NCBI GenBank assembly: GCA_033064195.1
Contig: JARBJD010000485.1
Span: forward strand, 1-43,049
Length of the DNA: 43,049 nucleotides
Direction: 5' to 3'
Source: Blattamonas nauphoetae
Taxonomy: Eukaryota; Preaxostyla; Oxymonadida
Part shown: positions 19,257 to 29,270 of the stretch, in pieces
Numbering within the stretch: the first letter of the stretch is position 1
How the letters are laid out: each line of letters opens with the position of its first letter
Notes under the pieces: generated by a model
What the model was told of the DNA's origin: nothing
Seen by the model: the letters and a program-made list of their open reading frames with translations, nothing else
Database searches by the model: none
Made by a program: the position numbers and the translations under genes

Positions 19257-20045
19257 TCAATTCAGTTTCTTTGATTCAACGATCTGTTTGTCAATGAATT
19301 GTTCCATTTTCTGTTGATTGTCCATCATTGAATTCTCTGCTTTGATTTGTTCCTCCTCTGAATTGTCCTTCTGTTGATGGTCAAAATAACCTATCACTCG
19401 TTCCAACATTCCCAGTACTTGACTTGTCGTTGGTTCGACCTTGTTGATCTCTCTCACATATGGCACAAAACCTTTGTCAATCTTCACAATTGTTTGTGGA
19501 TCTGGTGACTTGGGGATCAGTAGATCATCATCTTCAAACCTCATCTCTTTCATCGGGAATTCATATTCTGAACCAATTGATGTCGGGTTTCTCTTCTGTC
19601 CAGGAATGATTGGAGATTCAGGTGTTTCAATAGGTGATGGTTGTGATTTTTGACTCGGAGATAGTGTTGGAATTACGATGGCTGGTGGTTGATTAAAATG
19701 ACTATTCTGTGCTTCCTGATAATAATGTTGATATGCTCTGTACGCTTGTCTTGCAGTGTTGTTACTAAGGATCCATCCGGTGAATTGTTTCACAAATCTT
19801 TGAACAACAATTTTTCCATCAGCAATGTTTAAATCAGGAGGTAGTTCTCCATTCAGCCAATCATTGTAGTATGTCTCATCATTTGCGTTGTATTCTCCAT
19901 TGGAATCATTGACATGATAGGTTGGTAAAAGCTGGGAAAATGTAAGTGTGACATTGTATGTTTTTGTCTTAGAATGGAGCGAATTGTCCAGGAGGTTCTT
20001 CACTATTCGATCAATTTGTGTTGAATTCAAATACGGTCTACTCAT
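19257..20045 (-). CDS. Unknown Polinton protein, 262 residues (left copy)
   Basis: I do not recognise this protein. Residues about 1-115 look globular and helical, with LTFSQLLPTYHV and an aromatic-rich GWILSNNTARQAYRAYQHYY segment. The middle (about 125-165) is a Pro/Ser/Thr-rich linker. The C-terminus is an acidic, Gln-rich coiled coil. Placed directly before the integrase and after the polymerase, it could be an accessory replication or integration factor, which is inference from position alone. The start follows CTTTATTTTTG. Confidence 0.5.
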   Translation of the reverse strand: MSRPYLNSTQIDRIVKNLLDNSLHSKTKTYNVTLTFSQLLPTYHVNDSNGEYNANDETYYNDWLNGELPPDLNIADGKIVVQRFVKQFTGWILSNNTARQAYRAYQHYYQEAQNSHFNQPPAIVIPTLSPSQKSQPSPIETPESPIIPGQKRNPTSIGSEYEFPMKEMRFEDDDLLIPKSPDPQTIVKIDKGFVPYVREINKVEPTTSQVLGMLERVIGYFDHQQKDNSEEEQIKAENSMMDNQQKMEQFIDKQIVESKKLN

Positions 20046-20068
20046 TTCTACAAAAATAAAGTTTGAGG

Positions 20069-23000
20069 TTATTCAATAATATAATCAGTAGCTTTCAGTC
20101 CATGAATGAATGGAGGACACGATTCATTTTCAAGTACAATTGCCTTCAGATGAATTCCACTGAGACTGAGTTTCTGTTGTTGTATTTTCGCAATCTCAAA
20201 TCCATTGGTATCATCGTCAGAGTGAACTCTTCTTGTTTGGAAGTTCAGTGTTGTTGTCATACTTTTCTCTCCATTAAGGCACTTCACATAGTCGTCACTC
20301 GTGATGTTTGTTTTCTTTAGAGACACTCCTTTGATCTTGCATTTCTCATCGAGTGAGTAACACTTTGGTGCAAGACATATCATTTGTTCACCTTCCTTCT
20401 CAATTGCTAATCCCAGCAGTTTCTTCTTATCGTCGACACCCTTATCAGGATTGGGAAACCATTCATATTTATGTGCATCATAGAATTCTTTGTCAGCAAT
20501 CACGTGTTCAAATTGTTGATGAATTCCAGCATTCGGATCTCCACTAATTGCCCAGTATGCAGAGTCAGTATCTCCCTCACAGAAGTGAATCTTGTTCATG
20601 TCTAGACACTTGTACATGAAATTGTAGATGAAATTCAGATACCAGAACTTGGCATTATCGAGTGTGAACACTGCTTCTTGCAAACATGTTTTGCATGATG
20701 CTTTCTCTCTGTCTTCAATCACAATGTAGTTGTCCTCATTGATCTCTCTTGTCGCCACAAATCCTTTCATCATCTGTTTCAAATATGTTCTCTTCTCATT
20801 GCAGATTGTGATTGAGTTGTACTTCTCAGTGTTCATTCCATCGTACCCGTAACTTCCATTGAGGTTTGTCTTACAGAACTGTTCTTTTCCTTTGTTTCCA
20901 ACCTTCATTGCTTCTATTCTATCGTTCATGAATGAAGTCACAAATGGTTCAAATCCAGCATGTCTCGAGAACACCATCACGCTCTTGATATCATCAATAA
21001 TGAAGTGGCAATAATCGATGAGGAACCACAGATAGTATGTCGAAAAGAACATATACTGATCGTGTGTGCTTCAGAGTTGAGTGAGTTTTCTTTGTTTGTC
21101 ATCAGTCTTCAATCCATGTTTCTTCATCAACGAATAAGTCTTCTCTCCAATGTTCTCTTTTGTCGTATTGACCACTATGTTTCTGAAGATTGGTGGGAAG
21201 TTAATGAACTCATTGATATAATTCTCATCGATGTGTCCTTTCAACTCTGCAACGAACAATGTCTTCTGATTCTTGTTTTCGATGATCTCCCGACATTCTT
21301 GATCTCCTGTTGCAGTGTACAGACATCTTCCTGGCATATACATTCTGTGATTAGTGTATGGATTGTTCATGTTCTTGATTGATGAGAAAGCACTTGGATT
21401 GAGAGAGTTGAAATCAACACCACACACATGAGTCATGATGTGTTCAGAATCGGTTGATTTGACAACACCATCTTCATATGTGAAGTGATTGATCGGAGTC
21501 ACATCTTGAATGTTCTGTCGATGTTGAACATTCGATAATCCACCAGTCACTGCGGCTCTCAACTTGTGATATGTTTGCTCGTGTGTCAGAGTCATTGGGA
21601 ATGATTTCCAGATGCAATACTTCTTCAATTGAATTCTCAATCTTGTGAGATGTTCATCTTTGTCTGACTTGTAGGTGTTGCAATAATCACAGCAGATCTT
21701 CACGTTCTCTTTTGAATGTCCTTTCGAATTATCGATTCTATCCAGTGTTGGTCGTACTGCTTGTGAGAAGTGACACTTGCAGAGGTAGCACACTCTCTTG
21801 CACTGTTGAACGAACCAATCGTAATCTGCTTCAGTGACATTGTTGGTAGTATTGCGATGAGCTTTCTGGTCTTGGTACCTGTATCCTTCCACTTTGTATT
21901 TCCAGTATTGTTTGGTGATTTTGATTGGTCCAGATTCGTCACATTCGTTGTAGTCAGCATCAATGTCGAAATCTTTGTACGCACAAGCATACTTGATTGC
22001 TGAAGCATTTGCTGACAGTGAGAGATTGTGCAACATATCCACTTTGTATTGGAAGTTCAGAGCAATCAGATTGTCCAGTGGTGCAATCATACATTCGACG
22101 TCTCTGATGTTGTAGAATTTCAGATAGTCCCACCTTTTTTTGAATCCTTGTTTGTTCCAATCGTCGAGATATAATTGGTAATCGGTATCAGACATTTCAC
22201 TGTTGTTGAGACTGGAGTAGAATTCATATTTTGAGAAAGGTTCTTGTTTGTTCAACACTGCATCATAGTCTGATGAATCAAAAGATTCGTAAGCAAAGAA
22301 TGATTTCTGAAGAGTGGTGTTTCCTCCAAAAGCTTGGACTGCATTATCCAAAGTCATTGGTCCTGTGTACGACATCATATCAATGAATCGAAGCACTTGC
22401 TGTGTTCTCTCGTGTCTGATCAAGACTTGTTTGTACTTCGTTGTTGATCCGAGGAAGCTCACCACTTTCCAATCCTTGTCAACGAGATCACGGAAGATGA
22501 GATTAATGTCGAATCTGGAACTGTTGAATCCAATCACACTGACTTCATTCTGTGAAGGACTCTCTGGGTCTTCATATTGATTGTTCTCTCTTACTGTTTC
22601 TGCAAACTTGAAGAGTTCTCTGATCCATTGCTTCACAAAGTCCTTTCCATTTCGAAGATCAAAGTAGATTGACTTCACTCCTGATTTTGTTTTGATCGCT
22701 GATGCAACTGACAATGGTTTTAGATGTGAGATCAACAGAGTATTGTCATCAGAGAATAAATTGTCAAGAATGAGATCTTCAATTGTTTCGAAATCGTATG
22801 TGATATAGTATTGTGTTGGTTTGAAATCGTTTTGTCTCTTATGTGCCATCAGAAATTCAAATGTTCTATTGTTAAGAATATGTGGTACGTATGGTCTTGG
22901 TGTTTTATCAAGGGAGATCTTCTTTATGTGTTTTCCATCAAGTTCCTTACATTCAGCAATATGTTTCTCGTAGTATCTCTTGAAGTTTGTATCCTTCACT

Positions 23001-24475
23001 TGGAATCCTCTCGATTGACAGAATGGACAGAGTTTGTATCCAGTTAATTTCTCAGGATCAACAATGAACACTACATGAACCATCGTTGCAGTGAGAGGAA
23101 TCATCAGAATGGGAAGAACTCTTGCGTCATCATTCTCGTTGATGTACGATTGACTGAGGAAGTACCGCTTCTTGTCTTCATCAAATTCATAAATGTGAAC
23201 TGTAATATTGAATTGAATCATTGCTTTCTCCATGTCTGATGCAATATCAAATCCAGGATATTTTTGCAAGTGTTCAGTTAGTTGATATGATGTGAGATTT
23301 GTGAGATTCATCCATTTGGTGAACAGTTTGTATGCTTCGGTGTTTCTCATTTTAATTGATATCTTCTTCCCGGGCACCTCTGGAAGTGTGAGGAATGATA
23401 GAGCTTGAAAGAAGCAGATATTGTACTCAGAATCAATGTACCGAACATTCCTCGTTTTGATGTGTTCAGTGAGAATTGCATTGGCTTTTCCTGCAACTGG
23501 AAATCGATAAACTGCCACCAGAATGGAATGGAAAGCGATGAACGTCGTCTTTGTGTCCATGAGTGTTCTCTCCTGCGATTCTTTGATCAGATTGATTGCA
23601 TATTTGGAATACTCATTGATGTCAGCTTCACTTCGTATCACTGTTGGGAAACTCTTTGATGTGTTCTCCAGTTCTGGTCTGAAATCATTGTATGTTGTCT
23701 CATCTCTGTCTTTTCTCTCAACGATCTTTCCAAAGTCAATACTGATCTTGAATGGATGATCTTTCTCTTTGTCGTACACTGCTTTGATGAATGTTGTGAT
23801 TTCATCAACGTTCTTCAGATGATTGTGGAAGTACAGCTGATATGGTTTTCCATTATCTTCAACCTTCTCAACCTCATTCTTTTTGAACTTCTTTCGAGCG
23901 TTCGTCAGACATTCGTTGAAGGCAAGTTTATCTCTTGGTTCGGCAAGTAAGATGCATTGATCAAATCCATCAAATTGCTTCACTTTTCTTGTATCCATTT
24001 GTTCATTTTTCTTTTGAATGATCAACAGATTCTTCATCCAATGATCCATAAACTTCTCCTCAATTGATTTGAGCTTCCGTGTTATCTTGAACACTTGCTT
24101 CTTTAATTCAGTTTCGTTCACTCTTGGATTTGCTTTCATGTCAATGATGATTACATTGTGATCCTCTTCATTCATCATTGCATTGTTGTTCTGTTCATTC
24201 TGTCTCTGCATGGCTTGTTGTTGTTCAATTTGTCGTTGGTGTCTCACTTCATTCAGAAATTTCGGAATGGACGTGGTATTGAGTTGTACGGTTGGATTAG
24301 GATTTCGATATCCAACATCTGGGTGTTGAAGCATTGCCAGGAGAAATGAATAGTGATGTTGCTTGTTTGGGCTGTCAGGTTTGTATGTTCGACCATCGGT
24401 AAATGCGAAGTGAGTATTTGGAAATAGTTCTCTAACTTCTCTGATTTGTTGCTTCACTTTCCAGAGTTGTGTCAT
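20069..24475 (-). pseudogene. Protein-primed family B DNA polymerase of the Polinton (broken)
   Basis: The only near-complete polymerase in the structure, covering about 4.4 kb; about one break. Counting from 24,475, a CFFQAL segment near residue 350 and HVVFIVD near 468 resemble a cysteine-protease-like (OTU/papain-type) domain. CPFCQSRGF...H...C (about 480-507) resembles a C2H2 zinc finger. Exonuclease motifs follow: YDFETIEDL (about 557), FNSSRFD (about 650), YNIRDVECM (about 790). An HNH-like CxxC...DRIDN...CxxCN module lies at about 892-942, and polymerase motif A, DFNSLNPSAF, at about 1020. Motif B (KTNLNGSYGYDG) and motif C (GDTDSAYW) lie in the 20,069-21,052 part. The family copies linear element DNA from a protein primer. 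The start follows a strong T-rich motif. Confidence 0.85.
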
Positions 24476-24510
24476 TTACTACGAATTAAAAAAATAAAAA
24501 ATAAAAAAAG
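24476..24510 (-). promoter_or_regulatory. T-rich start motif before the polymerase gene
   Basis: On the minus strand a run of TTTTTTTATTTTTTATTTTT lies 10-35 bases before the polymerase ATG, ending in GTAAATG. It is the longest example of the motif found before most genes of the element. Confidence 0.55.
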
Positions 24511-24518
24511 TTGAGTGA

Positions 24519-24743
24519 TTATTTTGGCTTCCTCAAATGTGGCTTCTTCTTTGCCTTTAGCCAGGAATCTAGTCGCACTTTGAAAACTTCAGATCCACCA
24601 ATTTCTCGATATGTGAATGGAGTCAGAACCTGCTTGTACTCACCAACGAGCTCACAGTTGTACTTCCTCAGTTCATTCTCAACAAATGATTGAGTGTAGT
24701 GTCGACGTTGTGACATGTGTGGTCTGTTTCCTTGATTCCACAA
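24519..24743 (-). CDS. Small gene piece at the palindrome centre, unknown
   Basis: An open frame of at least 74 residues with no ATG at its upstream end. The open frame can be followed further toward the inner edge of the right arm, so the coding sequence was probably cut when the inverted structure formed. The visible product has a helical SFVENELRKYNCELVGEY segment, a TPFTYR segment and a basic tail (KAKKKPHLRKPK). The pattern faintly recalls treble-clef domains of viral endonucleases, but I cannot support a name. It exists only once, between the arms. Confidence 0.4.
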   Translation of the reverse strand: MWNQGNRPHMSQRRHYTQSFVENELRKYNCELVGEYKQVLTPFTYREIGGSEVFKVRLDSWLKAKKKPHLRKPK

Positions 24744-24822
24744 CTTTGGTTTTATCCTCCACTCAACACCTTCATGAACATAGATGACTGGGATATTGTG
24801 TCTGACATACTCAGAGACAAGT

Positions 24823-24979
24823 TCATTCTGACGATGACTCCAATGGATTTGAAATAGCGAAAATACAACAGCAAAAACTCAGTCTCAGTGGAATTCATCT
24901 GAAGGCAATTGTACTTGAAAATGAATCGTGTCCTCCATTCATTCATGGACTGAAAGCTACTGATTATATTATTGAATAA
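24823..24979 (+). pseudogene. 3' end of the polymerase gene at the inner edge of the right arm
   Basis: Roughly 50 codons matching the last part of the polymerase on the left side, ending at the same stop (24,977-24,979). It is only a remnant: the rest of the polymerase is absent from this arm. Divergence from the left copy increases toward the centre. The 262-residue gene follows 24 bases later. Confidence 0.8.
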
Positions 24980-24986
24980 CCTCAAA

Positions 24987-25002
24987 CTTTATTTTTGTAG
25001 AA
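24987..25002 (+). promoter_or_regulatory. T-rich start motif before the 262-residue gene
   Basis: CTTTATTTTTG lies 5 bases before the ATG at 25,003, directly after the polymerase stop. Confidence 0.45.
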
Positions 25003-25791
25003 ATGAGTAGACCGTATTTGAATTCAACACAAATTGATCGAATAGTGAAGAACCTCCTGGACAATTCGCTCCATTCTAAGACAAAAACATACAATGTCAC
25101 ACTTACATTTTCCCAGCTTTTACCAACCTATCATGTCAATGATTCCAATGGAGAATACAACGCAAATGATGAGACATACTACAATGATTGGCTGAATGGA
25201 GAACTACCTCCTGATTTAAACATTGCTGATGGAAAAATTGTTGTTCAAAGATTTGTGAAACAATTCACCGGATGGATCCTTAGTAACAACACTGCAAGAC
25301 AAGCGTACAGAGCATATCAACATTATTATCAGGAAGCACAGAATAGTCATTTTAATCAACCACCAGCCATCGTAATTCCAACACTATCTCCGAGTCAAAA
25401 ATCACAACCATCACCTATTGAAACACCTGAATCTCCAATCATTCCTGGACAGAAGAGAAACCCGACATCAATTGGTTCAGAATATGAATTCCCGATGAAA
25501 GAGATGAGGTTTGAAGATGATGATCTACTGATCCCCAAGTCACCAGATCCACAAACAATTGTGAAGATTGACAAAGGTTTTGTGCCATATGTGAGAGAGA
25601 TCAACAAGGTCGAACCAACGACAAGTCAAGTACTGGGAATGTTGGAACGAGTGATAGGTTATTTTGACCATCAACAGAAGGACAATTCAGAGGAGGAACA
25701 AATCAAAGCAGAGAATTCAATGATGGACAATCAACAGAAAATGGAACAATTCATTGACAAACAGATCGTTGAATCAAAGAAACTGAATTGA
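25003..25791 (+). CDS. Unknown Polinton protein, 262 residues (right copy)
   Basis: Translates to the same protein as 19,257-20,045: globular helical first half, Pro/Ser/Thr-rich linker, acidic Gln-rich coiled-coil end. It is first in a tight pair with the integrase (3-base gap). It looks whole. Confidence 0.5.
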   Translation: MSRPYLNSTQIDRIVKNLLDNSLHSKTKTYNVTLTFSQLLPTYHVNDSNGEYNANDETYYNDWLNGELPPDLNIADGKIVVQRFVKQFTGWILSNNTARQAYRAYQHYYQEAQNSHFNQPPAIVIPTLSPSQKSQPSPIETPESPIIPGQKRNPTSIGSEYEFPMKEMRFEDDDLLIPKSPDPQTIVKIDKGFVPYVREINKVEPTTSQVLGMLERVIGYFDHQQKDNSEEEQIKAENSMMDNQQKMEQFIDKQIVESKKLN

Positions 25792-25794
25792 AAT

Positions 25795-26940
25795 ATGTTT
25801 ATTCTTTCACACATAAGCAGAACTCTCGGAAATGACGAAACTGAGTTCATTTTAGCACATCCAAAACAAATCCCATTTGGTGGAAGATCATTTCAGGAAT
25901 GGTACGATGAATATGTTCACCGATGGGATTCTACACATCCTCGGAAAATAAGGAGGGAACAAGGAGGTGACGCATTGATGATTGATCAACCAACAATTCC
26001 GAGAACAACCGAGAAAATCCAGTATCCGTTTCGATCAAAGATGCAATTTATGTCCAAAGACATCACTGGAGATCCAAAGAAGACAGCAGACAAAAAGGTT
26101 CCGCAGAAGTGTGACAGACCGTACTTCTCTCCCAAGTTTGGATCCTGGGAAATTGATTTGGTTTTCATTCAATCACCAACGTCGAAAACAGTTCTACAGA
26201 ATTATCTCTTTGCCATCAACATCAACACCAAGTTCCTTGTAGTCATTCCTGTACTGGACAAATCATGGAGCAAAGTCAAAACTGCAATCAATGATCTGAT
26301 TAACCATCGTGGTGTTCATGTCAACAACATTCGTAGTGACGGAGAAGCAGCGTGGACAAGTGGAGTAGCAGAAAAGTTCTTAAGAAATCAAAAGGTGAGT
26401 ACATATTTCACAAGTTCACCATTCACAAATCACAACAGAATTGTCGATCGAGTGATCAGAACAATCAGGGATGGATTCCAGGACAATGCGACACATATGG
26501 CAAATCATTCAATGATGAATCAGATGGTTGAATACTACAACATGACTGCACATCGAGCGTACTGGAACAAGTTCACTCCACAGCAAGCACAAAACAATCG
26601 TGAAATTGAAGCTCTGTATATCTCCAGTTGTGAAGAGCAATTGAAGAACATCCAAAGACAGCAGACAACTCAGATGCTTTGGCGATATAAACCAGGAAAC
26701 ATTCTGTTGATCCACCTTGACTTGAACAAAACTGTTGCCAAGTTTCAGAAGAAGCGAAGACAGTTTCAGTTTGTTGGACAATTCATTGAGTACAAACACG
26801 GAAATGTGGTGGCAAAACTTCTGAATGGACTCACATGTCTACCAAAAATAGTGAATGTTCCAATCCAACACACAAAGTTCCATGCAGACTCAATTGACAA
26901 TGTAACTCCTGAGTTCATTAATGAGTTCAATTTAGTTTAA
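25795..26940 (+). CDS. Retroviral-like integrase of the Polinton (right copy)
   Basis: Same length and domain order as the left copy, with hardly any residue differences (for example KFLRNQ here, KFFRNQ there). DDE-type core with WEIDLVFIQ and NIRSDGEAAW, and C-terminal SH3/chromo-like region. It looks whole. The presence of two nearly identical integrases in opposite orientation is a direct result of the palindrome. Confidence 0.85.
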   Translation: MFILSHISRTLGNDETEFILAHPKQIPFGGRSFQEWYDEYVHRWDSTHPRKIRREQGGDALMIDQPTIPRTTEKIQYPFRSKMQFMSKDITGDPKKTADKKVPQKCDRPYFSPKFGSWEIDLVFIQSPTSKTVLQNYLFAININTKFLVVIPVLDKSWSKVKTAINDLINHRGVHVNNIRSDGEAAWTSGVAEKFLRNQKVSTYFTSSPFTNHNRIVDRVIRTIRDGFQDNATHMANHSMMNQMVEYYNMTAHRAYWNKFTPQQAQNNREIEALYISSCEEQLKNIQRQQTTQMLWRYKPGNILLIHLDLNKTVAKFQKKRRQFQFVGQFIEYKHGNVVAKLLNGLTCLPKIVNVPIQHTKFHADSIDNVTPEFINEFNLV

Positions 26941-26975
26941 ATCAAAACTGTTTCAAATATTTATATTCCATTGAA

Positions 26976-27326
26976 ATGTCATCACTAAAAATTTTAGAAC
27001 CGTTTGATCCTGAACAGAAATGTTTTGAAAACATCTATGACTTTCAGAGACATTTGGAAACGAACAGAGAAGAACTGAATAAATACACAACTCAGAAACT
27101 GAATCGGTTGATCAGAATTGATGGATACAGAATCACAAAAATAAGAGGTGAGATAGCACTGAGAAAATCAAGTACAGAGAACAACGGTGAATCCTCGATT
27201 GATCAAAGACTTTCAGACATTGAAGAATCAATTCGAACGCTCATAGATACTCTCAGCATGAGGCTTCGAAGTCTTGACGAGACTATTGGTAATCTCATTC
27301 AAGAGTTAACGGACAGTTCGGTTTAA
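26976..27326 (+). CDS. Coiled-coil protein, 116 residues (right copy, uninterrupted)
   Basis: Starts MSSLKILEPFDPEQKCF and continues as charged helices with heptad-like spacing (IEESIRTLIDTLSMRLRSL), so it probably oligomerises. No family recognised. Its first codons contain the empty target site of the DIRS insertion (around 26,995). It is tail to tail with the ATPase, overlapping by about 20 bases. The upstream DNA has only a weak T/A-rich start motif. Confidence 0.6.
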   Translation: MSSLKILEPFDPEQKCFENIYDFQRHLETNREELNKYTTQKLNRLIRIDGYRITKIRGEIALRKSSTENNGESSIDQRLSDIEESIRTLIDTLSMRLRSLDETIGNLIQELTDSSV

Positions 27327-28220
27327 ACCTTCTTTGTTGATCTCAGTCAAAGCAACTCCATCTGTATTGTATCGAAGAATGACTGCTTCACATTTTTGTT
27401 TTCGTTGGTAGACATTCCAGAATTGTCGAATATCAATTGGTGAGTTCAACTGAGGATTGACTCGACTGATTCGTTCTTTGCTGAATCCTCCAAAGATCCA
27501 CATTGAATCAATGTTTGACTTCATATCTGCTGACAAACTGAAGAGTTCATGCATCGTCAGAAAGAAAGTGAATTTCGGTTGTCGATTCTCCAATAACAAG
27601 TCCATCATTGTCATTCTATTTTTGGATGTTCTACAATCACCAAGAATTCTGCGACAGTCATCAAGGAGAATAATCGTTTGGAGATTCTTCACTGAGAAAT
27701 TATCAATGTAAAGTGAGTCAAAGAGTTCTTCTCGACACTCATCAGTAATTCTATCTTGCCACTGGTTGTCAATAATCTCTTCATAAGCTGCTTTTGATTC
27801 AGAAAGTTCCAATAGAAACGGTTGTGCTTCATCGTACTTGACCTTCACACATGGAACATTCAGTATTGGTTTGAATTTGTCGAAGGTTGGATCAATATTC
27901 TTATTAGTCATGAAGACAAAGAGGTGAAAGAGTTCATTCCTAACCTGAACATTCTGTAGCTTGGCAACCTCTCGAAGAGCATTGAATGTCTTTCCACTTC
28001 CTCTGTTTCCAACGAGGACATTAACACTATTGCGATTGAAATTTAGGTCTGGATGTATTTGTGATTGAACTTCATGAGAAACATTCCTACTAGATGCTTC
28101 ACTCAGTTTTGCATTCACATATGCTGTAAGAGAAGAGGGTTCCACCCTCCGTAACAATGTTGACATTGTTGTTAATGGAGATACGGGCGATGCCCTTAGA
28201 ATGGAATTCGTTCTTTTCAT
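27306..28220 (-). CDS. FtsK/HerA-like packaging ATPase (right copy)
   Basis: 304 residues with the same Walker A (VGNRGSGKT) and Walker B (IILLDD) as the left copy. The first part of the protein differs: about 25 residues here replace about 14 there, with near-identical DNA on both sides. The patch is open in both arms, so it looks like local sequence exchange, not decay. Genome packaging into the capsid is the family role. The start is divergent from the 317-residue gene. Confidence 0.8.
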   Translation of the reverse strand: MKRTNSILRASPVSPLTTMSTLLRRVEPSSLTAYVNAKLSEASSRNVSHEVQSQIHPDLNFNRNSVNVLVGNRGSGKTFNALREVAKLQNVQVRNELFHLFVFMTNKNIDPTFDKFKPILNVPCVKVKYDEAQPFLLELSESKAAYEEIIDNQWQDRITDECREELFDSLYIDNFSVKNLQTIILLDDCRRILGDCRTSKNRMTMMDLLLENRQPKFTFFLTMHELFSLSADMKSNIDSMWIFGGFSKERISRVNPQLNSPIDIRQFWNVYQRKQKCEAVILRYNTDGVALTEINKEGLNRTVR

Positions 28221-28279
28221 TTATGATTTAACTCTAATTAAAATATACTTTTGGTTTTTTTATTTTGTATGAAAACACA

Positions 28280-29233
28280 ATGTCGAAGATACAATACATT
28301 CCCGCAAAGAGAAAGGCTCCAGCGAAGAAACCAAAAATGAGATATGATCAGGGGGCTTTGGATGCAATGAAAAGAATCTATGCTGATGATGACATTCGCA
28401 CCAACTTCAATTCTGCACTCAGTAGTGTTCCATCTGCTTTAGAATACATTGAAAGGACTGGACAAAATTGGGAAGTCAAAATGGAAAAATATGGTAAAGT
28501 TCCTGATGTGATGGTCTACGACAAAGAAAACGGAGATCTCGTTGCAGCGAATGGTTTCATGCTTGCACCATACAACAGTCGACCTGTCGTCGAGACATAC
28601 TATTCAATGAATCCAACACCAGATATGCGAAGACAACAACCATATTCATCATTTCGTCAAGATCATGGAAGAAGAATCAAAGCTGCACACAACAACTTCC
28701 TCAAAACTGGAACATACGATTTACCAGGAAACTATCGTGAAGTCAACTACCAAGAAATGCAAGCACAACGATCACAACAACCATATGCAATATTGAAGAA
28801 AGCTGTTGGTGATTTCATGACTAATGTATTGAAGCTGTATCGAGCCAGTCGAGATCAACCAGCAGACCCTGGAAAAGGAGTGTTGGACAATATGGTTTTC
28901 AATTCCATTCAATCCAAGATTGCATCAAAGATGTGGGATCAATGGCTTGAAGACTATGTTGAAGGTTTCATCAGTTCCAATCCAGATCATCAGAGAACGA
29001 AAGCAAGAAAAGCGTTTAAGGAACAAATTCATCCACAGTTCCTCGAAATCATCACCAAAACAGAAGATTTGCATACTTTCCTTGGTCGTTATTCAGCGAA
29101 CATCTCAACATTTGTAAACGAACAGACAACTGCAGCATACAGAACAAGAACGGGAGATATCGGAAGATACCAAACAGGACATATGCCTGAATATACTCGA
29201 TTCGCACACTTGGAGAAAGATATGAGTGATTAA
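28280..29233 (+). CDS. Unknown Polinton protein, 317 residues (right copy)
   Basis: Matches 9,175-10,128. The basic MSKIQYIPAKRKAPAKKPK tail is followed by a long helical, charged body. The ATG at 28,280 is chosen over an upstream in-frame ATG at 28,268 because the basic tail starts there and both lie close to the TTTTTTTATTTTG motif. It looks whole. Confidence 0.55.
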   Translation: MSKIQYIPAKRKAPAKKPKMRYDQGALDAMKRIYADDDIRTNFNSALSSVPSALEYIERTGQNWEVKMEKYGKVPDVMVYDKENGDLVAANGFMLAPYNSRPVVETYYSMNPTPDMRRQQPYSSFRQDHGRRIKAAHNNFLKTGTYDLPGNYREVNYQEMQAQRSQQPYAILKKAVGDFMTNVLKLYRASRDQPADPGKGVLDNMVFNSIQSKIASKMWDQWLEDYVEGFISSNPDHQRTKARKAFKEQIHPQFLEIITKTEDLHTFLGRYSANISTFVNEQTTAAYRTRTGDIGRYQTGHMPEYTRFAHLEKDMSD

Positions 29234-29270
29234 AAACATAAATATATATTTTTTATTTTAATTGAAAGTG

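Larger units (their letters stand above)
1..20225. repeat. Left arm of the Polinton inverted repeat
   Basis: This arm is the reverse complement of the right arm, interrupted by a 521-bp hAT-type element and a 6.7-kb DIRS element that the right arm lacks. The match runs from the first base of the window through the 262-residue gene and into the 3' end of the polymerase gene. It fades near 20,225, opposite about 24,823. The fading at the inner edge is gradual, with several substitutions in the last hundred bases, instead of a sharp cut. Confidence 0.9.
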
